Positions 1 to 6,957 are shown, counted from the stretch's first letter. The stretch is DNA of 12,720 nucleotides from Bacteroidota bacterium (GCA_024244665.1 JAAEOI010000124.1:1-12720), one strand, 5' to 3'. A program made the numbers and translations. Notes: generated from the letters alone by a model not told the origin.

Positions 1-543
1 ATGACCTATGGGGAACGCCTGGTTTACGTGATCAGCTTCCGCCAGAAAAGTCACATCACCGACCTGATGTTCAGGGGCTCCATATACATCGACCGTGAAA
101 ACCTGGCCATCCTGGCAGTGGACTTCGAATTCAACCCTGACCTGATCCACAAGGAACCGGGGGTCTTCCTTGTGAGTAGTTCGCCCCATGTGCATATCAG
201 GCCCACACAGGCAAAATACCATGTGGATTACCGGCCGCTTAACGGAAAGTATCATGTGAGCCAGGTGAGAGCCGAGGTGGAACTGAAGGTAAGGAAACGG
301 CGGCAGTGGATCGGGTCAAAATACCGGATCGCCCTGGAAATGGCTATCACAAATGTGGTTCCCGGGGAACGTACCCGGATAAGTCACTCCGAAAGAGTAA
401 AACCCAACACGATCCTCTCCGACCAACCCTTCGAATTTGATCCAATCTACTGGGGTATATACAACACCATACAGCCGGAATCCACCCTGCAGGAATCCCT
501 CCGGAGTATTGAGCACAACCTCCAGGAGATAAAGCAGCCATGA
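1..543 (+). CDS. Carboxypeptidase-like regulatory domain surface protein, C-terminal part
   Basis: This is the last 180 residues of a larger protein whose 5' end lies left of the window; the ATG at base 1 is probably an internal Met. The fragment is beta-rich, with alternating segments such as VYVISFRQK, GSIYIDRENLAILAVDFEF and YHVDYRPLNGKYHVSQVRAE. It ends with FDPIYWGIYNTIQPE and a short helix (QESLRSIEHNLQEI). This order, with a 'Y-I-D-x-E' strand, then a 'Y-R-P-x-x-G-K-Y' strand, then 'D-P-x-x-W-x-x-Y-N-x-I-x-P', matches the C-terminus of the Bacteroidota family with an N-terminal carboxypeptidase-like regulatory domain, thought to sit at the outer membrane. The function is not established. 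The family call is from memory of the pattern, and the N-terminal domain cannot be seen. The gene stops with TGA 27 bases before the stop of the convergent sulfotransferase gene. Confidence 0.6.
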   Translation: MTYGERLVYVISFRQKSHITDLMFRGSIYIDRENLAILAVDFEFNPDLIHKEPGVFLVSSSPHVHIRPTQAKYHVDYRPLNGKYHVSQVRAEVELKVRKRRQWIGSKYRIALEMAITNVVPGERTRISHSERVKPNTILSDQPFEFDPIYWGIYNTIQPESTLQESLRSIEHNLQEIKQP

Positions 544-569
544 AAACTGCCCGATATGGAGGATCTGCT

Positions 570-1391
570 TTAAACTGAGTATTCCTCACATTTCTTCCAG
601 TCCTCCTCGAAGTATGTCCTGACCCTGGCCATGCTCTCCGTGGAAATTAATGGTTCATCAGAGAGCCAGCGGGACGGTACCAGGTAGGCAATGTAAAGAG
701 AAAGGTAACGCTCCGGCATCCTGAGAATGTTTTGGATTTTTCTAATCCAGTATATTTTTGAACGGACTGGCTGGTTTCTGTTTTGTTTTTTACTTAGCTG
801 CCTTCTTACCTTTAACTGTTTTTCGTTATAGGAAGTATGTTTTCTTCTTAAACTAATCGACTCTTTATTGAAGTCAGACCCTGTAAAGGCACAGATCTTT
901 CCAATGAATGAGTGCGGATTGTTAAGCAGTTCATCGTGAAACAGAACCAGGGGTTTACTCCTGAATAATTGTTCCAGCATCATGAGCTTTGGATAATAAT
1001 ACAACTCTGCCTTCTTCCACTTCCCCTTATCATTTTCAACATCAATAAATTTATCAAATGACTCAGGATAACCATTTTTTACATTTCTCCTGTACTGGCT
1101 GGCAATCCAGGAATCGTGCCTGCGTAAAACAATAATTATTTTGGCCCGGGGGTATTTGGATGCAATTTTACGGGCCTCACTTTCCAATTGTATGTCGAAT
1201 TCGTTTGAGACCAGGAATTTCTGATCTGATGCATTTGTAATCAGTTTTACATATTTGAAATCCCGATAATTAGTGCGTTGTATATACTTAATCCCCTGCA
1301 ATTTAGGAAATACTCTGTATTGCAGGTAGGTGGTTCCGGTTTTCCCTAAACCAACATGAAAAAAAACCTGTTTGGGTATAATCTCGTTCAT
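570..1391 (-). CDS. Sulfotransferase family protein (PAPS-dependent)
   Basis: This 273-residue cytosolic protein is predicted to move a sulfuryl group from PAPS to an acceptor, most often a sugar of a surface glycan. The N-terminus carries the 5'-phosphosulfate-binding loop, residues 9-22 (VFFHVGLGKTGTTY, Lys17 in the GKTGT core). A second conserved element at residues 86-103 (IIVLRRHDSWIASQYRRN) fits the 3'-phosphate-binding site with Arg90/Arg91 and Ser94. The C-terminal half is basic. The acceptor cannot be read from sequence. A TAnnTTTG element (TATCTTTG) sits on the minus strand at 1404-1397, only about 6 bases upstream of the ATG. If it is used, the transcript would be nearly leaderless. 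The gene is much richer in AT than its left neighbour (one sampled line, 781-840, is 30% GC), points against both flanking genes and overlaps nothing, which together suggest lateral acquisition. Confidence in the fold is high, in the role low. Confidence 0.85.
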   Translation of the reverse strand: MNEIIPKQVFFHVGLGKTGTTYLQYRVFPKLQGIKYIQRTNYRDFKYVKLITNASDQKFLVSNEFDIQLESEARKIASKYPRAKIIIVLRRHDSWIASQYRRNVKNGYPESFDKFIDVENDKGKWKKAELYYYPKLMMLEQLFRSKPLVLFHDELLNNPHSFIGKICAFTGSDFNKESISLRRKHTSYNEKQLKVRRQLSKKQNRNQPVRSKIYWIRKIQNILRMPERYLSLYIAYLVPSRWLSDEPLISTESMARVRTYFEEDWKKCEEYSV

Positions 1392-1396
1392 CAGGG

Positions 1397-1404
1397 CAAA
1401 GATA
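1397..1404 (-). promoter_or_regulatory. Candidate Bacteroidota -7 element for the sulfotransferase
   Basis: Read on the minus strand this is TATCTTTG, a perfect match to TAnnTTTG. No TTG is found 17-23 bases further upstream, and the element is very close to the ATG at 1391, so it is only a weak candidate. Confidence 0.25.
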
Positions 1405-1463
1405 TTGAATAGTCTGCTTCCATCACTACGGAAACTGAGTTAATCCTCAATTAAGGCTATTGA

Positions 1464-1574
1464 AGCTTTGCTCCGGACTGCGGATCCTACATTGAATTGC
1501 CTGGAACCGGTATCTATTTCATTACAATCAGGTCAGAAGACCGTGTGACAGTTGAGAAAATAGTCAAACATTAA
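1464..1574 (+). pseudogene. Orphan T9SS type A sorting-domain remnant
   Basis: A 36-codon stretch ending in TAA encodes a segment with core IELPGTGIYFITIRSED followed by RVTVEKIVKH. It closely follows the end of the type IX secretion system C-terminal sorting domain (hydrophobic strand, 'L-x-x-G-x-Y-x-x-x-I', a turn, then a Lys-rich final strand). No cargo protein is attached: the frame is closed by TGA at 1461-1463 just upstream and TAA at 1452-1454 before that, and there is no in-frame ATG. The rest of the gene appears to have been replaced by the divergent sulfotransferase. This is a dead 3' end or a fragment whose upstream part is frameshifted beyond recognition. The tail reading is from pattern alone. 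Confidence 0.6.
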
Positions 1575-1593
1575 GCTTACAGAGTATTTTGAT

Positions 1594-1622
1594 CCCCCGA
1601 TCTTAACAGGTTGGGGTTTTTT
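1594..1622 (+). terminator. Possible weak intrinsic terminator after the sorting-tail remnant
   Basis: CCCC at 1594-1597 can pair with GGGG at 1613-1616 across a 15-base loop and is followed by six T residues (1617-1622). The stem is short, so this is tentative. Its position 20 bases after the remnant's stop codon fits a surviving terminator of the lost gene. Confidence 0.35.
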
Positions 1623-1628
1623 CTTACG

Positions 1629-1659
1629 TTTGAATTTCAGGGTCCCTGTATTACCTTTG
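1629..1659 (+). promoter_or_regulatory. Bacteroidota sigma-ABfr-type promoter
   Basis: TTTG at 1629-1632 and TACCTTTG at 1652-1659 are separated by 19 bases. This is the consensus arrangement for the primary sigma factor of Bacteroidota (TTTG or TTG, then TAnnTTTG). Transcription would start near 1666, giving a leader of about 12 bases before the ATG at 1678. It therefore argues against the longer reading that would start at 1630. Confidence 0.6.
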
Positions 1660-1677
1660 TGTTTTCATACCAAAAAC

Positions 1678-2091
1678 ATGGAACAGGAGTCAGGCGATAA
1701 GATCGGGGAGCTGGTAAGGCAGAAGCTGGATGGGAAGAGCTATTCCGAAATCAGGGCTGATCTGAAGGAGTCGGGGATGCCGCCCGAAGAGATCAGCACA
1801 CTCCTGAGAGAGGTGGATGAGAAGGTGCTGGAGGAAGCTGTATCGGCAGGAAAGCCTGATAAAGCAAGACAGTTGTACCGGGCAGGTCTGGTACTTGCTG
1901 TTGCAGGAATGCTTATTACCATTGCATATAATATCGGACTAATCCTGCAAACCCTTCTTCCACTTGCAGTATATTCAGTTTTTATAGCCGGAATCCTCCT
2001 GATGTTCTATGGAAGGATGATGCAACGTCGTCAGCCTGAAAAGGAAAAAGAGGGTCCGGGGCCCATTCGTAAAAAAAGGCCATACAAATAA
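1678..2091 (+). CDS. Small two-TM membrane protein with N-terminal helical domain
   Basis: This 137-residue protein has no function I recognise. Residues 1-55 are charged and helical (QKLDGKSYSEIRADLKESGM, then PPEEISTLLREVDEKVLEEA). They resemble a small helix-turn-helix-like 'S-Y-x-E-I-x-x-x-L-K-x-x-G' module that can precede a membrane anchor in Bacteroidota proteins. Two hydrophobic segments follow, near residues 68-88 (GLVLAVAGMLITIAYNIGLI) and 92-112 (LPLAVYSVFIAGILLMFYGR). The tail is very basic and probably cytosolic. I chose the ATG at 1678 because a well-spaced promoter ends at 1659, so the in-frame ATG at 1630 lies inside the promoter. The gene stands alone between two gene remnants. 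Confidence 0.7.
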   Translation: MEQESGDKIGELVRQKLDGKSYSEIRADLKESGMPPEEISTLLREVDEKVLEEAVSAGKPDKARQLYRAGLVLAVAGMLITIAYNIGLILQTLLPLAVYSVFIAGILLMFYGRMMQRRQPEKEKEGPGPIRKKRPYK

Positions 2092-2092
2092 T

Positions 2093-2236
2093 CCCTTCAT
2101 TTATGAAAAGGATTTTAACTATGTATTGGAAAATAGTTTAGATGTTGAAGATGAGTTGGTTTTTGATGTCTCCGGGCTGCAAAAAGGGGGCTACTTCATA
2201 ATCATTACGGACAAAGAAAATGTGCCTCAAACGTAA
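2093..2236 (+). pseudogene. Fragment resembling a T9SS sorting tail
   Basis: A reading frame with no start codon of its own ends at TAA 2234-2236 and encodes, near its end, LVFDVSGLQKGGYFIIITDK followed by ENVPQT. 'D-V-S-G-L-x-K-G-x-Y-F-I-x-x-x-T-D' is the usual penultimate pattern of type A sorting domains. The expected last basic strand is missing, as if truncated. The frame continues open upstream into the preceding gene in another register, where it is probably only a shadow. This could instead be a fragment of an unrelated beta-sandwich protein. Confidence 0.4.
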
Positions 2237-2280
2237 AGACTAATTGTGATTTGAGTTGCGTCCGGGAAAGATAAGGTAAC

Positions 2281-2919
2281 ATGATAGAAGAGATTGTCAA
2301 AAAGAGATTCCCCTTTTTTGAATCGGGGCTAAGGGATGCAATCCTGAAAGAAGGTACTTACCGTGAGTTTGCTGCCAGTGAGGAGCTGATTCGCGAGGAC
2401 CAGTTCATTCGCTCCTTTCCCATTGTCATTTCTGGGCTGATCAAAGTATGCCGGACCGATGATGCCGGCAATGAACTGCTCCTTTACTACCTGCGTCCAG
2501 GGGAGGTTTGCACAGTCTCCCTGACCTGCTGTATGGACCGCACCCGGAGCCGAGTCAAGGCATTGACCGAAGAGGAAACAACTGCAATACTTGTTCCGGT
2601 AGAGTTGCTCGACAACTGGATGTCAGATTACCAGACCTGGAAGGAGTATGTCATGCGATCCATGCAGAAGCGCTTCGACGAGCTGCTGGATGCAATTGAC
2701 AGCATCGCTTTCCTGAAAATGGACGAGCGCCTTGAAAAATTTTTCACCGACCGGCACCGAATAACCGGGACAACACTGTTCGAAGGCTCCCACCAGGATG
2801 TGGCCCTGGCCATGAACAGCTCCCGGGAAGTCATTTCCCGCCTCTTAAAACAGATGGAAAAAAAGGGAATGGTGGTCCTCTCCAGGGGGCGCATCGATTA
2901 CTCCCCCTTGTGTGACTGA
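2281..2919 (+). CDS. Crp/Fnr family transcriptional regulator
   Basis: This 212-residue DNA-binding regulator has a cupin-like cyclic-nucleotide-binding-type sensor domain at residues 10-115 (GLIKVCRTDDAGNELLLYYL, then RPGEVCTVSLTCC) and a long dimerisation helix near 118-145. A winged HTH covers roughly residues 148-206, with its recognition segment at 169-190 (GSHQDVALAMNSSREVISRL). The glycine-rich cAMP pocket and its Arg are not evident. The cysteines at 57, 77, 83, 84 and 211 are also not the N-terminal set that holds an Fe-S cluster in Fnr. The G-E-x-C...T-C-C-M motif and the later D-S-I-A-F-L-x-M-D-E-R-L motif recur in a Bacteroidota subfamily whose ligand I do not know. The double cysteine in the sensor domain suggests thiol or redox sensing, which is inference. 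No convincing TAnnTTTG element precedes the gene. A truncated glutaredoxin lies just downstream. Confidence 0.9.
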   Translation: MIEEIVKKRFPFFESGLRDAILKEGTYREFAASEELIREDQFIRSFPIVISGLIKVCRTDDAGNELLLYYLRPGEVCTVSLTCCMDRTRSRVKALTEEETTAILVPVELLDNWMSDYQTWKEYVMRSMQKRFDELLDAIDSIAFLKMDERLEKFFTDRHRITGTTLFEGSHQDVALAMNSSREVISRLLKQMEKKGMVVLSRGRIDYSPLCD

Positions 2920-2953
2920 AGTTATTGTCCAATTCCTCCACCTTATTTATATA

Positions 2954-2962
2954 GGGGGGGGG
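2954..2962 (+). repeat. Homopolymer G9 tract
   Basis: Nine G residues lie 35 bases after the regulator's stop codon, outside any recognised gene. Runs of this length are prone to slippage. No promoter element or start codon is placed so that length change would clearly switch a gene. Confidence 0.8.
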
Positions 2963-3051
2963 CGAACAGAGTGATTGTGCACTGAAACGAATCATCCTGT
3001 AATTCTCTAATCTCGGGAAGGGAGTCAGGCCTTACCGCCTTTGGTGAAGGA

Positions 3052-3171
3052 AAAGCGAAACTGGTAACCGTCTACTCCACTCTCACCTGCTCGTGGTGCA
3101 CAACGCTGAAGACACATCTGGACAGCCACCATATCTCCTGCCGGGAGATTAATGTGGCTTCATCTGCCTGA
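3052..3171 (+). pseudogene. Truncated glutaredoxin-like remnant with CxxC motif
   Basis: A frame ending at TGA 3169-3171 encodes KLVTVYSTLTCSWC, then TTLKTHLDSHHISCREINVA. This is the first beta-alpha-beta part of a glutaredoxin: 'V-T-V-Y-S-T-x-T-C-x-W-C-x-x-L-K' with the redox pair at 3088-3099 (Cys-Ser-Trp-Cys), followed by the 'I-x-x-R-E-I-N-V' strand. The family needs roughly 75 residues and a cis-proline region ('T-V-P'), but translation stops after about 40 residues and no other frame continues the fold. The frame is open back to a stop at 2983-2985 but contains no ATG, GTG or TTG start. It therefore looks like an internal remnant. It fills most of the 327-base stretch between the regulator and the M3 peptidase gene. 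Confidence 0.65.
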
Positions 3172-3211
3172 AGGTCTGTTGCCCAACACAACAGTCCTTC
3201 TTTTTTTTGGC

Positions 3212-3219
3212 TATATTTG
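3212..3219 (+). promoter_or_regulatory. Candidate -7 element for the M3 peptidase gene
   Basis: TATATTTG matches TAnnTTTG exactly and would place the transcript start near 3226, about 20 bases before the GTG start at 3247. No TTG occurs 17-23 bases upstream, so only half of the promoter is visible. Confidence 0.45.
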
Positions 3220-3246
3220 GCGCCTTAAAACAATAAATCATTTTGC

Positions 3247-5355
3247 GTGAAATACTTCATAATACCAATTGCACTATCAGTCATCCTTCTTTCAGGATGC
3301 CAAACAAACAACTTGGAGACCATGAATCCATTCCTTACCGGGTATGATACGCCTTTTGGTGTCCCCCCTTTTGATATTATCGAAAATGATCATTTCCTGC
3401 CTGCCTTCAAAGAGGGGATCAGTCAGCAGGAAGCTGAAATAAATGCCATCGTTGCCAACAGTGAAGCACCAAGCTTTGAGAATACCATCACCCCCTACGT
3501 CCTTAGCGGAGAGGTACTCCGCAAAGTGGGGGGAGTATTCTACAAGCTCCTCTCTGCAGAGACCAGTGAGGTAATCGACTCCATTGCAAAGGAGCTTGTC
3601 CCGCTCACCTCTGCACACAAGAGTAACATGATGCTGAATGATATACTGTTCCTTAAGGTGAAGGCTGTCTATGAGGACCAGGAGGGTATGAACCTGTCAG
3701 CTGAACAAACCAGGGTTCTTGAGAAGATCTATCAAAAATTTGAGCGGGGTGGCGCCAACCTTGATGAGGAGGGAAAAGCAAAGATCAGGAAGATAGATGA
3801 GAAACTATCTATGCTCACCCTTCAGTTCGGGAACAACATGCTTGCTGAGACTAACGGTTACCAGATGGTCATTGACAAGGAATCCGACCTGGCAGGACTA
3901 CCCCAATCGGTTCGTATGGCCGCAGCCGATGCAGCTGCCGCAGCAGGAATGGAGGGGAAATGGATCATCACCCTGCACAAGCCGAGCTGGAATCCTTTTC
4001 TGCAGTATTCAGAGAAGAGAGAGCTCCGCGAAGAGATCTACAGTGCCATGTTCATGCGTAGCAACAACGGTAATGAGTATGACAACAAGGAGATCATCGG
4101 AGAGATCCTCTCCCTGCGCATTGAGCGAGCCAACCTCCTGGGATATGAAACCCATGCCGATTACATGCTGGTTAACCGCATGTCCAAGGAGCCTGCCAAT
4201 GTTTACGATCTGCTGAAGACCATCTGGGAGCCTGCTCTTGAGAAGGCCGGTAATGAAGCCGCCATGATGCAGAAGATGATTCAAAAAGAGGGGGACAGCT
4301 TCAAACTTGAGTCGTGGGACTGGTGGTACTATGCTGAGAAGATCAGGAAAGAGATGTATGATCTGGATGAGGAAGAGCTTCGTCCCTATTTCAGCCTGGA
4401 AGCTGTAATGGATGGGCTCTTCAGTGTGGTTAACAATCTCTTCGGATTGACTTTAGAGGAGCGCGCAGACCTCCCCCGTTACCACGACGAGGCGATGTCG
4501 TACGAGGTAAAAGAGAGCGACGGATCACACCTGGGCATTATCTATATGGACTTCCACCCAAGGCCCGGTAAGAAGGGTGGTGCGTGGAGCACCTCAATTC
4601 GTCAGGCACACATGGAGGATGGGAAATGGGTTGCCCCGGTCCACTTGATAGTAATGAACTTCACCAGGCCCACAGGCAGCAAACCCGCCCTGTTGAGTTT
4701 TGATGAGACCCTCACATTCTTTCATGAGTTTGGCCATGCGCTTCATTCCATGCTGACCAAATGTGAGTACCTGACTACATCCGGTACAGCTGTCGCCCAG
4801 GATTTTGTTGAACTCCCATCGCAGGTGATGGAGAACTGGGCAGCCCATCCTGATGTGATGAAAAGCTATGCGAAGCATTACGAAAGTGGTGAGATGATTC
4901 CCGACGAACTGATTGCAAAACTGGAAGCCACAGGAAAATTCAACCAGGGTTTCACCACTGTTGAATATGTTGCTGCATCACTCCTGGATATGGATTACCA
5001 TACCCTTAAGAATGCCGACGGACTGGACGTTGAAGCCTTTGAGAAGAAGTCAATGGATCGCATTGGCCTCCATGATGACATTATTCCCCGATATCGTTCC
5101 ACCTACTTCTCCCATATCTTTGCGGGGGGGTATTCGGCAGGCTACTACAGCTACATCTGGGCTGAGGTGCTTGATAAGGATGCATTCAACGCTTTCCTGG
5201 AAAGCAGTCTGTTCGACAGCGAAACCGCATTGTCATTCAGGCAGAACATTCTTGAAAAGGGAGGATCGGTTGAAGAGATGCAAATGTATCTGAACTTCCG
5301 CGGACAGGAACCCACCATCAATGCAATGCTGGAGGGAAGAGGTCTGAATAAATAA
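3247..5355 (+). CDS. dcp: M3 family peptidyl-dipeptidase, predicted lipoprotein
   Basis: This 702-residue zinc peptidase is predicted to release C-terminal dipeptides from peptides, which would make it a peptide scavenger in the envelope. E. coli Dcp is about 680 residues. The start is GTG at 3247, directly followed by a lipoprotein signal (hydrophobic residues 4-15, lipobox LLSG before Cys18), so the protein is predicted to be lipid-anchored outside the inner membrane. Zinc ligands and catalytic Glu are in HEFGH, His493-Glu494-His497, with the third ligand Glu522 in FVELPSQ. The 29-residue spacing between the first His and that Glu is the M3 spacing. The C-terminal substrate-binding loop GGYSAGYYSYIWAE is conserved. 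A G7 run (5124-5130) lies in that codon stretch and the frame remains intact. Dcp versus oligopeptidase A specificity cannot be settled by eye. A strong terminator follows. Confidence 0.92.
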   Translation: MKYFIIPIALSVILLSGCQTNNLETMNPFLTGYDTPFGVPPFDIIENDHFLPAFKEGISQQEAEINAIVANSEAPSFENTITPYVLSGEVLRKVGGVFYKLLSAETSEVIDSIAKELVPLTSAHKSNMMLNDILFLKVKAVYEDQEGMNLSAEQTRVLEKIYQKFERGGANLDEEGKAKIRKIDEKLSMLTLQFGNNMLAETNGYQMVIDKESDLAGLPQSVRMAAADAAAAAGMEGKWIITLHKPSWNPFLQYSEKRELREEIYSAMFMRSNNGNEYDNKEIIGEILSLRIERANLLGYETHADYMLVNRMSKEPANVYDLLKTIWEPALEKAGNEAAMMQKMIQKEGDSFKLESWDWWYYAEKIRKEMYDLDEEELRPYFSLEAVMDGLFSVVNNLFGLTLEERADLPRYHDEAMSYEVKESDGSHLGIIYMDFHPRPGKKGGAWSTSIRQAHMEDGKWVAPVHLIVMNFTRPTGSKPALLSFDETLTFFHEFGHALHSMLTKCEYLTTSGTAVAQDFVELPSQVMENWAAHPDVMKSYAKHYESGEMIPDELIAKLEATGKFNQGFTTVEYVAASLLDMDYHTLKNADGLDVEAFEKKSMDRIGLHDDIIPRYRSTYFSHIFAGGYSAGYYSYIWAEVLDKDAFNAFLESSLFDSETALSFRQNILEKGGSVEEMQMYLNFRGQEPTINAMLEGRGLNK

Positions 5356-5384
5356 ACAAGCTTTTCTTAATTTTAAGTTTAATA

Positions 5385-5418
5385 GCTGCGGACACATAAA
5401 AATGTCTGCAGCTTTTTT
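5385..5418. terminator. Bidirectional intrinsic terminator
   Basis: GCTGCGGACA (5385-5394) pairs with TGTCTGCAGC (5403-5412) as a 10-bp stem with one G-T pair and an 8-base loop, followed by T6 (5413-5418). It ends the M3 peptidase transcript and, read on the other strand, is followed by an AT-rich stretch right after the glycosylphosphotransferase stop codon. It therefore probably serves both convergent genes. Confidence 0.9.
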
Positions 5419-6835
5419 ATACACCCTTCCCCTTAATAATGGTAATGGCAGTGTAGAACAGGATTTTCATATCGACGAAGAGAGACCTGTTTTCAATATA
5501 GAGGATGTCGAACCTGAGTCGTTTGACCATCTCCTCCACGTTTTCGGCATAACCATATTTAACCTGACCCCATGAAGTAATGCCAGGTTTCACCTTATGA
5601 AGGTGTACGTAATGGGGAGCCTGCTCGGTAATCTTCTTAATGAAGTACTCTCTTTCGGGCCGAGGCCCCACCAGTGCCATATCACCCCTCAACACATTAA
5701 AAAAGTTGGGGATCTCATCCAGCCTGTGCTTTCGCATGAACTGCCCGAAACGGGTCACACGGGGATCATGCTTCGAGGAGAGCTCAGGCCCGTTTTCTTC
5801 AGCATTGTGATACATCGATCGGAACTTATAAATCTGGAACTCTTCTCCATACTTTCCAACGCGGGGCTGCCTATAAAAGACAGGGCCCGGGGATGAGAGT
5901 TTAACAGAAATCCCGAGTGCTATAATCAAAGGAGAGAGAATGATCAAAGCAATGACCGAGACAACCACATCCATCAGCTGTTTCACATTTTGCTGCCATG
6001 TGGGCATCACATCATGGGTCACCTCCTGAAGGGGGGTTCCGAAAATGGTGGTGCTCTTTACCTTCCCGGTGAGTATATCAGTCATGCTGGGAATTGCACT
6101 CACCCTTAAATCGAAAAGGGAAAGCCGGTTCACAATATCTCCGATTTTTCCATGCTCCGATGGCTCCAGGGCAATGATCGCCTCTTCAATGTTCAGGTCA
6201 CGCAGGATTTGCTCCATGTTCTCATGGCCACCCAGGTGGGCGATGTGATCCTGCAACTGGTAGTGCTCTTTCTGATGTATATTGATAAACCCGAGAATCT
6301 CGTGTCCGCTGGACTTCTTCTGGTCCAGGATATCCATATAAACATCTACGGCATTCTCGTTGCTCCCGATCATTACGGTTTTGAACCCAATTTTTCGCTT
6401 GTGCACCCTGCTCACGGTACGGCTGGTCAGGATCATCCTGGGAATCATGGTCAGTGTCAGATGCAGCAGGAACAGGGTAAAGAAAAGGCTGTAGTAATTG
6501 GTATAATCCACAATGGTATCGTCCAGGATCAGCAGGAAAAAAATCAGCAGAACCCCAAGTAAAGAAGTTGTAAATGTCCTGGTAAAATCATCAAGCCGGG
6601 AACGCCTGAAGATATTGTTGTAAAACCCGGTGAAGTAGTAGAAAATAGTCCATGCAAAAGGGAGGCCAATGGCGCCGGCCCAGAAACGGGATCCCAGGGC
6701 TATGGGAACATCAATCCCGAAAACCTGGGGTTCAATCTGCAGTTTTCGGAAAATATAAAACATAATCCAGGCCGCGGAAGCAGTAAGGAAATCAAAAAAG
6801 ACATATTGCAGGCGTTGGTTCCTGTGGTTCTTCAT
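5417..6835 (-). CDS. Polyprenyl-phosphate glycosyl-1-phosphotransferase (WcaJ/WbaP-like)
   Basis: This 472-residue inner-membrane enzyme moves a sugar-1-phosphate from a UDP-sugar to undecaprenyl phosphate, the first membrane step of exopolysaccharide, capsule or O-antigen synthesis. The N-terminus holds about four hydrophobic segments (near residues 10-30, 52-72, 90-107, 112-135). A Rossmann-like CoA-binding-type domain covers about 150-270. The catalytic sugar transferase domain occupies about 283-472. It has a re-entrant hydrophobic helix (288-311), KFRSM at 337-341, the Asp373-Glu374 dyad in RLDEIPNFFN and the signature LRGDMALVGPRPE at 382-394. Glucose is the usual donor for this architecture, but galactose cannot be excluded. 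No neighbouring glycan genes are in the window, so it may be solitary or start a cluster. Its stop codon overlaps the T-run of the terminator. No clear promoter is seen. Confidence 0.93.
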   Translation of the reverse strand: MKNHRNQRLQYVFFDFLTASAAWIMFYIFRKLQIEPQVFGIDVPIALGSRFWAGAIGLPFAWTIFYYFTGFYNNIFRRSRLDDFTRTFTTSLLGVLLIFFLLILDDTIVDYTNYYSLFFTLFLLHLTLTMIPRMILTSRTVSRVHKRKIGFKTVMIGSNENAVDVYMDILDQKKSSGHEILGFINIHQKEHYQLQDHIAHLGGHENMEQILRDLNIEEAIIALEPSEHGKIGDIVNRLSLFDLRVSAIPSMTDILTGKVKSTTIFGTPLQEVTHDVMPTWQQNVKQLMDVVVSVIALIILSPLIIALGISVKLSSPGPVFYRQPRVGKYGEEFQIYKFRSMYHNAEENGPELSSKHDPRVTRFGQFMRKHRLDEIPNFFNVLRGDMALVGPRPEREYFIKKITEQAPHYVHLHKVKPGITSWGQVKYGYAENVEEMVKRLRFDILYIENRSLFVDMKILFYTAITIIKGKGV

Positions 6836-6957
6836 TCAATTACAGACCTCTATAATTTTATAACTGCAATTCGACCAAAATAATTGCATGACTGCCAAAA
6901 AAAATGGCTATACATGTTCAATAATATAGACTATATTTATGGTTTCAAAATTGGGGG

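Noticed and set aside
1630..1677. Earlier ATG for the two-TM protein
   Set aside because: It falls inside the promoter, upstream of the predicted transcript start.
1392..1677. Search for a tRNA or small RNA gene between the sulfotransferase and the small membrane protein
   Set aside because: No cloverleaf, TTCGA-type T-loop or CCA end was found; the stretch is explained by the sorting-tail remnant and promoter.
4594..4878. Minus-strand open frame across the M3 peptidase active-site region
   Set aside because: No domain is visible; it is an antisense shadow of the HEFGH-bearing gene.
6045..6562. Plus-strand open frames within the glycosylphosphotransferase gene
   Set aside because: They are antisense shadows of a conserved gene with intact motifs.
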